Below are positions 1-8,352 of a DNA stretch of 64,000 nucleotides, in pieces. A model generated the notes under the pieces. It searched no databases, was not told the DNA's origin, and saw nothing but the letters and a program-made list of their open reading frames with translations. Source of the stretch: Mitsuaria sp. 7 (GTDB lineage Bacteria > Pseudomonadota > Gammaproteobacteria > Burkholderiales > Burkholderiaceae_C); contig NZ_CP011514.1 in NCBI RefSeq assembly GCF_001653795.1, forward strand, positions 742,163 to 806,162, in the 5' to 3' direction. Position 1 is the stretch's first letter, and the number at the start of each line of letters is the position of its first letter. Both the position numbers and the translations under genes were made by a program.

Positions 1-505
1 CGGCGTCGAGGCCGATCTCGCGGACCGTGTCCAGCAGCGTCTCGCGGTCGCCGGGGTTCTTGCCGTTGGTGTGATACGCCGTCAGCAACGCGAGCTTCAG
101 ATCGCGCTGCGCCTGCGCCGACTGCAGCCCGGCCCAGTGCAGCAGCCGGTGCGCGTCGAAGGTGTTCCAGACGCGGCTGCGCGCGCCTTCGGTGAAGGTG
201 AAACCGACGTCGGCGCCGCGCTGCTTCAGATGCGCGCGGATGTCCTTGCGCTGCTCGGGCGTCGAACGGTACTTGCGCGACAGGTGCTCTTCGATGTCCT
301 CGCCCTCGGGGACCATCTGCGGGTTCAGCTCGAAGGGCTGGAAGTGGAGGTCGACCTTCACGTCCGGCACGCGGGCGAGGGCCGTCTCCAGCGACTTCAG
401 GCCGACGGCGCACCAGGGGCAGGCGACGTCGGAGACGAAATCGATGCGCAGCGGTTGCAGCGGCTGGCCGGTGGGAACGGAGGCGGAAGCGGTGGTGTCG
501 TTCAT
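1..505 (-). CDS. DsbA-family (FrnE-like) oxidoreductase, C-terminus cut by window edge
   Basis: Thioredoxin-fold protein of the DsbA/FrnE group (2-hydroxychromene-2-carboxylate isomerase-like superfamily). The N-terminus, read from the ATG at 505, has a short leader and then a beta strand leading to a CPWC active site (V-A-C-P-W-C at about residues 28-33), the redox motif of FrnE-type proteins. About 168 codons are visible; the rest lies beyond position 1. There is no signal peptide, so a cytoplasmic disulfide or isomerase-like role is likely. It runs in the same direction as the deacylase upstream (gap of 22 bp to 528). The family is secure; the substrate is unknown. Confidence 0.85.
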   Translation of the reverse strand, partial: MNDTTASASVPTGQPLQPLRIDFVSDVACPWCAVGLKSLETALARVPDVKVDLHFQPFELNPQMVPEGEDIEEHLSRKYRSTPEQRKDIRAHLKQRGADVGFTFTEGARSRVWNTFDAHRLLHWAGLQSAQAQRDLKLALLTAYHTNGKNPGDRETLLDTVREIGLDA

Positions 506-527
506 GACACCCACTCTAGCCAGAAGC

Positions 528-1523
528 TCAAGTCAACACGCGGTCGCTGGGCTTTGCCAGATAGAACCACTCGTGGCCGGGCTCCGCGTTGTTGTTCGGG
601 AAGACGATGCGCCCGCCGAAGGGCGCCAGCACCGGCGTGCCGTCGGCGCGGGTGCCGATGCGCTCGCCTTCGGCGATCGCGTCGAAGCTGGCCCAGGCGC
701 GGGTGAACGCGTCATCCATGCTCTCGCGGTCCACGACTTCGTAGAGCTGCAGGCACTCCACGGGGCGTTTCGGGTCGGCGAGCTCGACGCTCTCGGGCGC
801 GATCATGCCCAGCAGCACCAGCGTGCGCAGGATCGCCTTGAACGCGACCTCGGGACCCTGCGGATCGGCGTGCTGGCCGCATTCCAGCGTGATGCAGTAG
901 CCGCCGGTGCTGCGCATGTACTCGGTGGTGCCGACGCCGTAATGCGGGTCCTGCTGCAGCGCCATCTTGCGCGAGCCGTCCGCGGCCTTGTCGGCTCGGC
1001 GCTTCAGGCCCAGCGCGTAGGTCGACAGCCAGCCCTCGACCAGACGGGAGGTGCCGACGGCCATCGCCAGCGCGCTCTCGGCCGCCTGGTGGCGGAAGGG
1101 CTCCAGTCCGCCGTCGTTGTCGCGCGGGCCGATCATCGCGAAGGCGGGGCCGGGGTTGTTGAAGCTGTGCAGGTCCAGCAGCACGTCGCTGGCGGCGATC
1201 CACGGGCACAGGCGGTTGGCGATGCGGTCCTCGAAGTCCTGCGGGATCGGGTTGACGCGCAGGTTGCGGTTCAGGTTGCGTTCGCCCTCGCGGCGCTGCA
1301 GCCGGTGGGCCAGCGGATTGACGATGGGGATCATCGTCAGCGTGCCCTTGAGCAGCGTCAGTGCGCCCTCATCCAGCATCGCCAGCACGCGCTGGATGCC
1401 GCTGACGCCGGCGACCTCGTTGCCGTGTACGGCGCCCGTCACCAGCAGCTTGGGGCCGGGCTTGAGGCCGGCGAACTGGTGGACGCGGAGATGGGTCGGG
1501 TGGTCGGTGCGGGCGTCGCTCAT
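528..1523 (-). CDS. Succinylglutamate desuccinylase/aspartoacylase-family deacylase (M14-like)
   Basis: Zinc-dependent carboxypeptidase-like deacylase of the AstE/AspA superfamily, 331 aa. The zinc-site motif G-A-V-H-G-N-E lies near residue 38, followed by a run of N-P-L-A and R-N-L-N-R-N-L and a later D-L-H-S-F-N segment that supplies a second His ligand, as in AstE/AspA proteins. The ATG at 1523 (M-S-D-A) is preferred over an upstream in-frame start because homology begins right after it. Members hydrolyse N-acyl amino acids; the acyl group here cannot be read from sequence. It is not next to arginine-succinyltransferase genes, so it should not be called astE. Confidence 0.8.
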   Translation of the reverse strand: MSDARTDHPTHLRVHQFAGLKPGPKLLVTGAVHGNEVAGVSGIQRVLAMLDEGALTLLKGTLTMIPIVNPLAHRLQRREGERNLNRNLRVNPIPQDFEDRIANRLCPWIAASDVLLDLHSFNNPGPAFAMIGPRDNDGGLEPFRHQAAESALAMAVGTSRLVEGWLSTYALGLKRRADKAADGSRKMALQQDPHYGVGTTEYMRSTGGYCITLECGQHADPQGPEVAFKAILRTLVLLGMIAPESVELADPKRPVECLQLYEVVDRESMDDAFTRAWASFDAIAEGERIGTRADGTPVLAPFGGRIVFPNNNAEPGHEWFYLAKPSDRVLT

Positions 1524-1659
1524 GGCGTGGCGGAGGGGCTCGAAAAAGGAACGCCAAGCATAGGCCCGCACGAGCCCGCGCACCGCGCTGGCGTGCGCGG
1601 CGCGTATGCCGGAAACGCGGGCGGCGATGAGTTGAAGTTGGGGGCCGGAAAGGAGGCGG

Positions 1660-2616
1660 TCAGTCGCCGAGCAACGCTTGCGGATCGAGCGGCGCGTCGC
1701 AGGACCAGTGCGTGTTCGGCAACTCGCCGGCGGCGACGCCGTCGACCCAGCGCGTCAGCCGGTACAGCGTGCCGAAGGCGAAGTCCGGCGGCGCTTCGCC
1801 GGGACCGGCGAGGAGCTCGCCGCCGCGGCGCACGTTGTCGGCCATCCAGGCCGGCAGGCGCAGGTGATATGGGTTGCGGGCGATCTCGCCGTGGTGGCAG
1901 GCAAGCGCCCGCACCAGCAGCGCGGTGTCGCGCTGGCCGGTCTCGACGAGCGTCGTCGGCGCCGGCTGCGTGGCCCAGAACTCGGTGTGCGCGAAGACGG
2001 TGGAGATCTTCGCCTGCGCGAGCGCCTCGCTCACGAGCAGGTGCACGCCGATGTGGGTCGGGATGCCGTCGCCCGCGTGCGGCACGAGGATCAGCGCGGG
2101 CTTTTCGGCGACCAGCAGTTCGGCGACCAGCCGGACCTGCTGCTGCCACAGCGGCGTGCGCGCGGCGGCGGCTTCCGGCTTCACCTGCTCGAAGCCGTCG
2201 GCGGCCAGCAGGCGGAGGTCGAAGCCCAGCACGTCGCAGGCGGCGCCGAGTTCCGTCCAGCGCTCGGCGCGGCGGTCCTGCCGGCTGCCCAGGGTCACGG
2301 CGATGTTGGTGACGCGCCAGCCGGCCTCCTGACGCAGCCGCAGCGGTAGCGCGCCGACGATGCATTCATCGTCCGGATGGGGCGCGAAGACCAGCACATG
2401 TGGCGCACGCGTCACGTGCGGCACGTGCGATGGCTTGGTACCGGAACCAGCCGGGACCGGCTTCGACGCCAAAGGACTCACACCGGTACGCACGGGTTGC
2501 CGCAGCACGGCATACCAGCTGGCGATCCAGGATTCCCAGTCGGCCTGGCTGGCGGCGGGGCTGACGGTCGTCGGAAAACTGGGCGTGGAGGCCGGGGAAG
2601 GGGCGTTCGCGTTCAT
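1660..2616 (-). CDS. PIG-L (LmbE-like) family deacetylase
   Basis: Zinc-dependent N-acetyl sugar deacetylase family protein, 318 aa. After a Ser/Pro-rich N-terminal 75 residues there is the diagnostic motif A-P-H-P-D-D-E near residue 80, with later P-H-A-G-D-G and T-H-I-G-V-H segments that complete the metal site. Family members deacetylate GlcNAc-derived conjugates such as bacillithiol or mycothiol precursors and antibiotic intermediates; the substrate here is unknown. A 220-bp upstream gap, AT-richer than its surroundings, carries a promoter-like element and a direct repeat (separate entry), which suggests specific regulation. Confidence 0.85.
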   Translation of the reverse strand: MNANAPSPASTPSFPTTVSPAASQADWESWIASWYAVLRQPVRTGVSPLASKPVPAGSGTKPSHVPHVTRAPHVLVFAPHPDDECIVGALPLRLRQEAGWRVTNIAVTLGSRQDRRAERWTELGAACDVLGFDLRLLAADGFEQVKPEAAAARTPLWQQQVRLVAELLVAEKPALILVPHAGDGIPTHIGVHLLVSEALAQAKISTVFAHTEFWATQPAPTTLVETGQRDTALLVRALACHHGEIARNPYHLRLPAWMADNVRRGGELLAGPGEAPPDFAFGTLYRLTRWVDGVAAGELPNTHWSCDAPLDPQALLGD

Positions 2617-2698
2617 CGGCGGGGCGTTGGCGGCCCGGGCGCCAAGCGTCCGGGCAAGTTCGAGCTACCCATCTTAGCGGGGCGGATCTCTGAATGGT

Positions 2699-2759
2699 AT
2701 TACATTGGTAGTAAAACTAGATCAAGACCGGTGTAATCCCGGACAAGACCGGTTGAATC
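2699..2759 (-). promoter_or_regulatory. Candidate promoter and 21-bp-spaced direct repeat upstream of the PIG-L gene
   Basis: On the minus strand TTGATC (2725-2720) precedes TGTAAT/TAATAC (around 2704-2697) with 15-17 bp between them, resembling a sigma-70 promoter. Two near-identical 16-mers, CAAGACCGGTGTAATC at 2723-2738 and CAAGACCGGTTGAATC at 2744-2759 (14/16 identical, 21 bp apart), overlap and flank the -35 box. A 21-bp spacing places both on the same DNA face, as expected for an operator pair. Inference only. Confidence 0.4.
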
Positions 2760-2770
2760 GCCTCAGGGAG

Positions 2771-2836
2771 CCCGCCGTTGGCCCCCTGTCAGCCCCTTTC
2801 GGCCCTTTTCGGCCTTTTCGGCCATTCGCCGCGTCG
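2771..2836. repeat. Short CCTTTTCGG-type tandem repeats after the EamA gene
   Basis: Around 2793-2820 the motif CTTTTCGGC (with a CTTTCGGC variant) is repeated three to four times just beyond the stop of the EamA gene. It looks like a slippage-prone microsatellite rather than a clear terminator. Confidence 0.4.
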
Positions 2837-3802
2837 TCAGGGCGAGGCGCGACCGGGCCAGGTCGCCAGCACGACGCCGCCCAGCGCCAGCGCGTAGGCG
2901 AACAGCTGGGTGCCGCTCATCTGCTCGCCGAGCAGGAACAGGCCCACGAGGGCGGTCGAGATCGGCAGGAACACCATGAAGACCCCGGCCTTGGCGGCGC
3001 TGACGTACTGCAGGCCCTTCATCCAGAGCCAGACCGTGACGGTGCTGGCGGCGATGGCATAGAAGAGCAGCAGCCCCCAGTCCTTGACCGCGACGGTGCC
3101 GAAGTCGAAATCCATGGCCTGCCAGAGTCCCAGCGGCGTGACGAGGACCAGGCCCCAGAGGTTGATCAGCGCGCTGATGCGACGCGGCGCCAGGTCGGCG
3201 GTGAGGCGCTTGCCGATGACGACATAGCTGGCCTCGCAACACATGGCCCCCACCAGCAGCAGCGCGCCCCAGGCGGAGGTGTCGCCGAGGTGCTCACCGC
3301 CGCCATGGCGATCGAGCGCCACCATCACGATGCCGCCGACCGCCATGGCGATGCCGAACAGCGTTCTCGGCGCGATGCGTTCGCGCAGGAAGAGCCAGCT
3401 CATCAGCGCGACCGTCGCCGGGATGCCGGCCATGATCACGCCGGCCACGACGGCCGAGCTGTGCTTCATCCCGAACAGCAGGCAGATCGAGAACAGGAAG
3501 TTCCCGAAGAAGGATTCGAGGAAGAGCAGGAAGCGCGTGCGGCCGGTGAGCGGCTTCTCGGTGGGGCCGCGCCTGAGCCACGGCAGCATGAACACGGCGG
3601 CCATGCCGAAGCGCAGGAAGGCCAGCAGGAAGACCGGGAACACGACGACCAGCAGCTTGGACAGCCCGACATAGCTGCCGATCACGCTGGTGCTGGCGGC
3701 GAGGCTGAGATAGGAGAGCCACGGGACGTGATGCGCCGCGGCGGTGTGCAGACCGGCACCGGTGGGGGCGGGGGACTTCGGCTCGGTTGTGGCGCTGGAC
3801 AT
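2837..3802 (-). CDS. EamA/DMT-family transporter
   Basis: Inner-membrane drug/metabolite transporter-type permease, 321 aa from the ATG at 3802, with about ten hydrophobic segments in two EamA repeats (for example S-Y-L-S-L-A-A-S-T-S-V-I-G near the start and L-F-L-L-G-E-Q-M-S-G near the end). Members export amino acids, metabolites or drugs; the substrate is unknown. In-frame starts at 3841 and 3922 would overlap the divergent DUF3052 gene and add non-homologous residues, so 3802 is preferred. That leaves a 37-bp divergent spacer to 3840. Confidence 0.8.
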   Translation of the reverse strand: MSSATTEPKSPAPTGAGLHTAAAHHVPWLSYLSLAASTSVIGSYVGLSKLLVVVFPVFLLAFLRFGMAAVFMLPWLRRGPTEKPLTGRTRFLLFLESFFGNFLFSICLLFGMKHSSAVVAGVIMAGIPATVALMSWLFLRERIAPRTLFGIAMAVGGIVMVALDRHGGGEHLGDTSAWGALLLVGAMCCEASYVVIGKRLTADLAPRRISALINLWGLVLVTPLGLWQAMDFDFGTVAVKDWGLLLFYAIAASTVTVWLWMKGLQYVSAAKAGVFMVFLPISTALVGLFLLGEQMSGTQLFAYALALGGVVLATWPGRASP

Positions 3803-3839
3803 GGTGGGTGATGATGCCCGACGCAAGGAGGGATCAGAC

Positions 3840-4283
3840 ATGGCGACAGGGGTGGGAGCGACGACGGCGGGCTCCTCGGGAACGCCCCTCGCACGCAAGC
3901 TCGGGATCCAGGCGGGAAGCACGCTGTGGACGCTGGGTGCGCCCGAGGACTACGACGACTGGCTCGCGCCCATGCCCGAGGGCGTCACGCGCGTGAAGCA
4001 GCCGTCGGCGACAGTCGACGTCGCCCATGTGTTCCTCGTCGAGCGGCAGGACCTCGCGCATCAGCTGAAGGCCTTGCGCGGCAAGCTGCGCGACGATGCG
4101 GCGCTGTGGATCTCGTGGCCGAAGAAGGCCTCGAAGGTCCCGACCACGATCACCGAGGACGTCATCCGCGAGGAGTGTCTGCCGCTGGGCTGGGTCGACG
4201 TGAAGGTCTGCGCCGTCAGCGAGGTGTGGTCGGGGCTCAAGCTGGTAGTCCGCAAGGAATTGAGACAAGGGACAGGCACATGA
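3840..4283 (+). CDS. DUF3052 domain protein
   Basis: Small cytoplasmic protein of 147 aa in the DUF3052 family. The core runs from K-L-G-I-Q-A-G near residue 20 through V-F-L-V-E and a W-I-S-W-P-K-K segment, then V-D-V-K-V-C near the C-terminus, which is the family's usual layout. No biochemical role is established for the family. A strong Shine-Dalgarno sequence (AAGGAGG at 3826-3832) fixes the ATG at 3840. The stop overlaps the next gene's start (ATGA at 4280-4283), so it is translationally coupled to two exported Cys proteins. Confidence 0.8.
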   Translation: MATGVGATTAGSSGTPLARKLGIQAGSTLWTLGAPEDYDDWLAPMPEGVTRVKQPSATVDVAHVFLVERQDLAHQLKALRGKLRDDAALWISWPKKASKVPTTITEDVIREECLPLGWVDVKVCAVSEVWSGLKLVVRKELRQGTGT

Positions 4284-4780
4284 GTTGGACGAATGCATTT
4301 GCCGGGGCCGTTGTGGCGCTCGGGCTCGGCGTGTCTGCCGCGGCGCAGGCCTGCAGTTGCATCAGGCCGGACGCGGCGACGATCTTCCGGGAGGCCGACA
4401 GCATCGTGATCGCCCGCGTGAAGGCTGTTCACTACCAGCCTGCCTGGATCGGCGAAGCGAGGGTGGTGGGCGACATCGAGGTCCTGGACACGCTGAAGAC
4501 CACGACGGGAACGCCGATCACACGCATCTGGACCGAGCCGGAGACTCCGGCGTGTGGCCTGCCTCTGCAGGCAGGACTGGTGTATCTGCTGGTGCCCACC
4601 GGTGTGGACGGAGATCAGGTCGATCACTGCTGGAGCTGGGCGCTGGGTAGCGGGGACAAGCAAAGGGCTGCGGTGACGAAGGCGCTGTTTGCTCGTCGAA
4701 ATGAAAGAGAACGGGCCCGCGCCCTTCGTGGAAAGGCAATCGCCGGGGCCGTGGCGGCATCCGGAGGAGCGTCGCGATGA
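4280..4780 (+). CDS. Secreted CxC (TIMP/netrin-like) protein, copy 1
   Basis: Exported protein of 166 aa. A Sec signal peptide (about residues 1-23, ending A-A-A-Q-A) is followed at once by C-S-C, then by I-V-I-A-R-V and a P-A-C-G-L-P-L motif before a hydrophobic V-Y-L-L-V strand. A mature N-terminal C-x-C followed by V-x-A/G-x-V and a later C-G is the layout of bacterial TIMP-like (netrin/NTR OB-fold) proteins. Their function in bacteria is unclear; animal TIMPs inhibit metalloproteases through the N-terminal Cys. It overlaps both neighbours by ATGA junctions. The family call is inference from motif order; a generic disulfide-rich periplasmic protein is the alternative. Confidence 0.65.
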   Translation: MSWTNAFAGAVVALGLGVSAAAQACSCIRPDAATIFREADSIVIARVKAVHYQPAWIGEARVVGDIEVLDTLKTTTGTPITRIWTEPETPACGLPLQAGLVYLLVPTGVDGDQVDHCWSWALGSGDKQRAAVTKALFARRNERERARALRGKAIAGAVAASGGASR

Positions 4781-5304
4781 GCGCGCTGTCATGGAGAGCG
4801 TTGAGCCTGTCGATGGTTGTCGCGCTGTACGCGCCGTGTGCCGCGCAGGCCTGTTCCTGCGAAATGCCGATCGCGACCCCCTTTTTCAACGACCACGAGC
4901 GGATCGTCGTGGCGCGCGTCAAACGGGTGGTGGTGGAGCCGTCGCAGTACGGTGCCGAGCGGCATTTCGCCGCCGTCGAGGTGTTGGAGACGATCCGTTC
5001 GACCACGGGGGAATCGCTCACCCGCGTTCATACGCCAGGCGCTGAATCGATGTGCGGACTCCGTCTGGTCGTCGGGCGCGACTATCTGATGTCGCCGATC
5101 CCAGGCACCAATGGCGGCGTCACCATGTGCAGCAGCTATGCGATGAGGAACGAGTACGGCTTCGAGGAAAACCTGGTCGCCGACTTGCGACGCCTCCGCG
5201 ACGAGCGGCGGGAAGGCGTGCCGGTAGGTGTCCGCATCCTTGTCCCGAAGGCATCGGCTGCGTCGACAACGTCATCGAACCAGGCCGTGACGCCGCCCCG
5301 CTGA
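4777..5304 (+). CDS. Secreted CxC (TIMP/netrin-like) protein, copy 2
   Basis: Paralogue of the preceding gene, 175 aa, with a signal peptide ending A-A-Q-A and then C-S-C. It shares I-V-V-A-R-V, a V-E-V-L-E-T-I strand and S-M-C-G-L-R-L before a Y-L-M-S-P strand with copy 1, then adds an extra C-S-S near residue 112 and a charged, Ser/Thr-rich tail. Start codon overlaps the copy 1 stop (ATGA, 4777-4780). Its stop (5302-5304) directly abuts the stop of the convergent aminotransferase (5305), so no intergenic terminator exists. Tandem duplication followed by divergence is the simplest origin. Confidence 0.65.
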   Translation: MSALSWRALSLSMVVALYAPCAAQACSCEMPIATPFFNDHERIVVARVKRVVVEPSQYGAERHFAAVEVLETIRSTTGESLTRVHTPGAESMCGLRLVVGRDYLMSPIPGTNGGVTMCSSYAMRNEYGFEENLVADLRRLRDERREGVPVGVRILVPKASAASTTSSNQAVTPPR

Positions 5305-6624
5305 TCACTTCAAGCGCCGCAGCGCCATGCGGATCGCATCGATCATCCGATCCAGGTGTTCACGTTCAGCGATCAGCGGCGGCGACAGCGCCAGGATGTC
5401 GCCCGTGGTCCGGATCAGCACGCCCTGCTGCCAGCAGTCGAGGAAGGTCTCGAACGCGCGTTTGGTCGGCTCGCCCGCGCGCGGCGCGAGCTCGACGCCG
5501 CCGACCAGCCCGAGGTTGCGCACGTCGATGACGTTGGGCTCGCCGCGCAGCGAATGCAGCTGTTCGGCGAAGTAGCCCTGCAGCTCCGACGCGCGCGTCA
5601 GCAGGCCGTCCTCCGCGTAGGTGTCCAGCGTCGCGAGGCCCGCCGCGCAGGCCAGCGGATGCGCCGAGTAGGTGTACCCGTGGAAGAACTCGATCAGGTG
5701 CTCCGGCCCGGTCATGAAGGTGTCGTGGACGCGCTGCTGGGCGAACACCGCGCCCATCGGCACGCAGCCGTTGGTCAGGCCCTTGGCCACCGTCATCAGG
5801 TCCGGCGTCACGCCGAAGGTCTGCGCCGCGAAGGGGCTGCCGGTGCGGCCGAAGCCGGTGATGACCTCGTCGAAGATCAGCAGGATGCCGTGCCTGTCGC
5901 AGATCTCGCGCAGGCGCTGCAGGTAGCCCTGCGGCGGGATCAGCACGCCGGCCGAGCCGGCCACCGGCTCCACGATCACCGCGGCGATCGTCGACGCGTC
6001 GTGCAGCGCGACCATTCTTTCGAGGTCGTCAGCCAGTTCGGCGCCGTGCGGCGGCAGGCCGACGCTGAAGGCGTTGCGCGCGATGTCGTGCGTGTGGCGC
6101 AGATGATCGACGCCCGCCAGCAGCGAGCCGAACATCTTGCGGTTCGCGACCATGCCGCCCACCGACATGCCGCCGAAGTTGACGCCGTGATAGCCGCGCT
6201 CGCGACCGATGAGGCGCGTACGCTGGCCTTCGCCGCGGACGCGGTGGTAGGCGAGCGCGATCTTCAGCGCCGTCTCCACCGACTCCGATCCGGAGTTGGT
6301 GAAAAACACCTTGTTCATGCCCTCGGGCGCGATCTCCGCAAGCCGCGACGCGAGCTCGAAGGCCTTCGGATGCCCCATCTGGAAGGGCGGCGCGAAGTCG
6401 AGCTCCGCCGCCTGCTCCTGGATCGCCTTCACGATGCGCGGCCGGTTGTGGCCCGCGTTCACGCACCACAGGCCCGCGACGCCGTCCAGGATCTGGCGTC
6501 CCTGGTCGTCGGTGAAGAACATGCCGTCGGCGCGCGTCAGCAGGCGCGGCGCCTGCTTGAACTGGCGGTTCGCCGTGAACGGCATCCAGTAGGCGTCGAG
6601 GTCGGGGCGGGTGGGGGTGGACAT
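5305..6624 (-). CDS. Omega-amino acid:pyruvate aminotransferase (class III)
   Basis: PLP-dependent class III transaminase, 439 aa, closest in motif to beta-alanine/omega-amino acid:pyruvate aminotransferases. Near the start it has the typical W-M-P-F-T-A-N-R-Q-F-K segment, then F-F-T-N-S-G-S-E-S (phosphate binding), E-R-G-Y-H-G, L-I-F-D-E-V-I-T-G-F-G-R-T-G and the PLP lysine in M-T-V-A-K-G. The ATG at 6624 is chosen because upstream residues are non-homologous. It is divergent from an Lrp-family regulator at 6792, a common arrangement in which the regulator responds to an amino acid and controls the transaminase. Confidence 0.9.
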   Translation of the reverse strand: MSTPTRPDLDAYWMPFTANRQFKQAPRLLTRADGMFFTDDQGRQILDGVAGLWCVNAGHNRPRIVKAIQEQAAELDFAPPFQMGHPKAFELASRLAEIAPEGMNKVFFTNSGSESVETALKIALAYHRVRGEGQRTRLIGRERGYHGVNFGGMSVGGMVANRKMFGSLLAGVDHLRHTHDIARNAFSVGLPPHGAELADDLERMVALHDASTIAAVIVEPVAGSAGVLIPPQGYLQRLREICDRHGILLIFDEVITGFGRTGSPFAAQTFGVTPDLMTVAKGLTNGCVPMGAVFAQQRVHDTFMTGPEHLIEFFHGYTYSAHPLACAAGLATLDTYAEDGLLTRASELQGYFAEQLHSLRGEPNVIDVRNLGLVGGVELAPRAGEPTKRAFETFLDCWQQGVLIRTTGDILALSPPLIAEREHLDRMIDAIRMALRRLK

Positions 6625-6742
6625 GAGGGCTCCCGGAGCGCGCTCGGCGCGCGTGATCAATGGGTTCAACGATGGGCTCAGCGATGAACCCAGTCTAGGC
6701 AAGCCCGCGCGCAATCGGTGAGCGTTCCGGCGGCGGGAAAAC

Positions 6743-6766
6743 CCGCACCGGCGCAATCCAGTGCGG
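6743..6766. promoter_or_regulatory. Inverted repeat between aminotransferase and Lrp regulator
   Basis: CCGCAC (6743-6748) and GTGCGG (6761-6766) form a 6-bp inverted repeat with a 12-bp spacer in the 167-bp divergent region. It is a plausible Lrp/AsnC operator but short enough to occur by chance at this GC content. Confidence 0.3.
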
Positions 6767-6791
6767 CTTGAAGTTGAATTCCTCGAACACA

Positions 6792-7274
6792 ATGCCGTCC
6801 ATGATCAAGGAAGTGCAACTGGATGCGATCGACCGCGCGATCCTCGCGGTCTTGCAGCACGACGCGCGCATCTCGAACCAGGACCTCGCGCAGCAGGTCC
6901 ATCTGTCGCCGTCGGCGTGTCTGCGGCGGGTGAAGCGGCTGGAGGATTCCGGCGTGATCGACCGTGTCGTCGCGCTGCTCAATCCGAAGGCGATCGGCAA
7001 GCCCGGCACCAGCTGGACCATCGTCAACGTCGAGCGCATGACGCCCACCGCGCTGGCCGAGTTCGAGCAGGCGGTGAAGGACGCGCCCGACATCCTCGAC
7101 TGCTTCTACGTCGCCGGCAGCAACGACTACCTGCTGCGCTTCGCCTACAAGGACGCCGAGGACCTCGAACGCCTCCACACCCATGTGCTCATGCAGTTGC
7201 CGGGCGTGGCGAAGGCGAACTCGATGCTGGTGCTGCGCACCGTCAAGAAGACCAGCGCATTTCCCTTGGAATGA
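6792..7274 (+). CDS. Lrp/AsnC-family transcriptional regulator
   Basis: Leucine-responsive-type regulator, 160 aa. An N-terminal winged HTH (L-D-A-I-D-R-A-I-L, then L-S-P-S-A-C-L-R-R-V-K-R-L-E as recognition helix) is followed by the AsnC/RAM ligand-binding domain (L-D-C-F-Y-V-A-G-S-N-D-Y-L). The start could be the ATG at 6792 or 6801; neither has a strong ribosome site, and the protein is complete either way. Divergent placement points to the neighbouring omega-aminotransferase as target. Confidence 0.88.
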   Translation: MPSMIKEVQLDAIDRAILAVLQHDARISNQDLAQQVHLSPSACLRRVKRLEDSGVIDRVVALLNPKAIGKPGTSWTIVNVERMTPTALAEFEQAVKDAPDILDCFYVAGSNDYLLRFAYKDAEDLERLHTHVLMQLPGVAKANSMLVLRTVKKTSAFPLE

Positions 7275-7349
7275 GCGTTGGATTGAGTGTCGGCTTCAGC
7301 GTTGGATCCAGCGCTGCGGCGAGCGCTGATCGGGGCTGGCTGCGGAGGG

Positions 7350-8243
7350 TCAGGCCGTGCGCGGCCGCAGCACGCGCAGCATCGGCAGCAGCTGGATCAG
7401 CAGCATCGCGCCGAGGATCAGCGCGCAGCCCAGCAGCCCGGCGCTGTTGAGGCGGTCGCCCATCATCAGGTAGCCGAAGACGGCGGCGAACAGCGTCTCG
7501 GACGACAGGATGATCGCCGCGTCCGCCGCATGTGCGTAGCGCTGCGCGACGACCTGGCCGGTGAAGGCCACGCCCACGGACAGCACGCCGGTGTAGAGCA
7601 GGGGCCAGGCGGCGGCCTCGATGCCGGCCCAGCTCCACGATTCGAAGCCCAGCGCCCACGCCAGCGAGACGGCGCCGCAGAACAGGAACTGCCCGCCCGC
7701 CACGGTGAACGGCGAGTTCATGCGGTCCGCGACCACGCCGACCAGCAGCACATGCACGGCCCAGGGCAGCGAGGAGGCGATGACCCAGGCGTCGCCTGCG
7801 CCGATGTTCAGCTCATGCGCGCCCGACAGCAGGAAGGCGCCGACCAGGCAGGCCAGCGCGCCCGGCCACACCGACCAGTGCGGCAGATGGCGCAGCACCA
7901 GCCAGCCCAGCAGTGGCACCAGTGGCACGTACAGCGCGGTCAGGAAACCGGCGTTGGTCACCGACGTGTACTGGATGCCGATCTGCTGAAGCGCCGCGCC
8001 CGTGGTGAGCAGCGCGCCCAGGCCCATGATCTTCAGCGCGTCGCTGCCGCGCAGCGTCGTCGCGCCCGGCGCGCGCCGCTCGCGCACGATCAGCGGCAGC
8101 ACGACCAGCGCGCCGATCAGGAACCGGATGCCGGTGAACATCATCGGGCCCATGCTCTCCATCCCGTGGGCCTGGGCGACGAAGGCCGAGCCCCAGATCA
8201 TCGCGATGAGGGTCAGCAGCAGATTGGCTTGGATGCGGGTCAT
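7350..8243 (-). CDS. EamA/DMT-family transporter
   Basis: Inner-membrane permease of 297 aa with ten predicted hydrophobic segments and two EamA domains. It begins with the typical L-L-L-T-L-I-A-M-I-W-G-S-A-F segment and has the second-repeat signature A-A-I-I-L-S-S-E-T-L-F-A-A-V-F-G near residue 240. This subgroup resembles YicL/RhaT-side DMT exporters. The substrate is unknown. It converges with the Lrp gene (stop 7274); being next to an Lrp regulator, amino acid export is possible but unproven. Confidence 0.85.
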   Translation of the reverse strand: MTRIQANLLLTLIAMIWGSAFVAQAHGMESMGPMMFTGIRFLIGALVVLPLIVRERRAPGATTLRGSDALKIMGLGALLTTGAALQQIGIQYTSVTNAGFLTALYVPLVPLLGWLVLRHLPHWSVWPGALACLVGAFLLSGAHELNIGAGDAWVIASSLPWAVHVLLVGVVADRMNSPFTVAGGQFLFCGAVSLAWALGFESWSWAGIEAAAWPLLYTGVLSVGVAFTGQVVAQRYAHAADAAIILSSETLFAAVFGYLMMGDRLNSAGLLGCALILGAMLLIQLLPMLRVLRPRTA

Positions 8244-8352
8244 GGGCAGGGAGTGTCGGGGATCTCGAGGCCCGCGCCGGATGGCACGGGCGGGTCAGCC
8301 TTCTTCGGCTGGCAGGGGAGGCTTGCGGGAGCGTTGTCGAGGGGCTCGACGT

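Noticed and set aside
6792..6801. Choosing between two start codons of the Lrp regulator as a sign of a leader peptide
   Set aside because: The two ATGs are three codons apart in the same frame; this is only start ambiguity.
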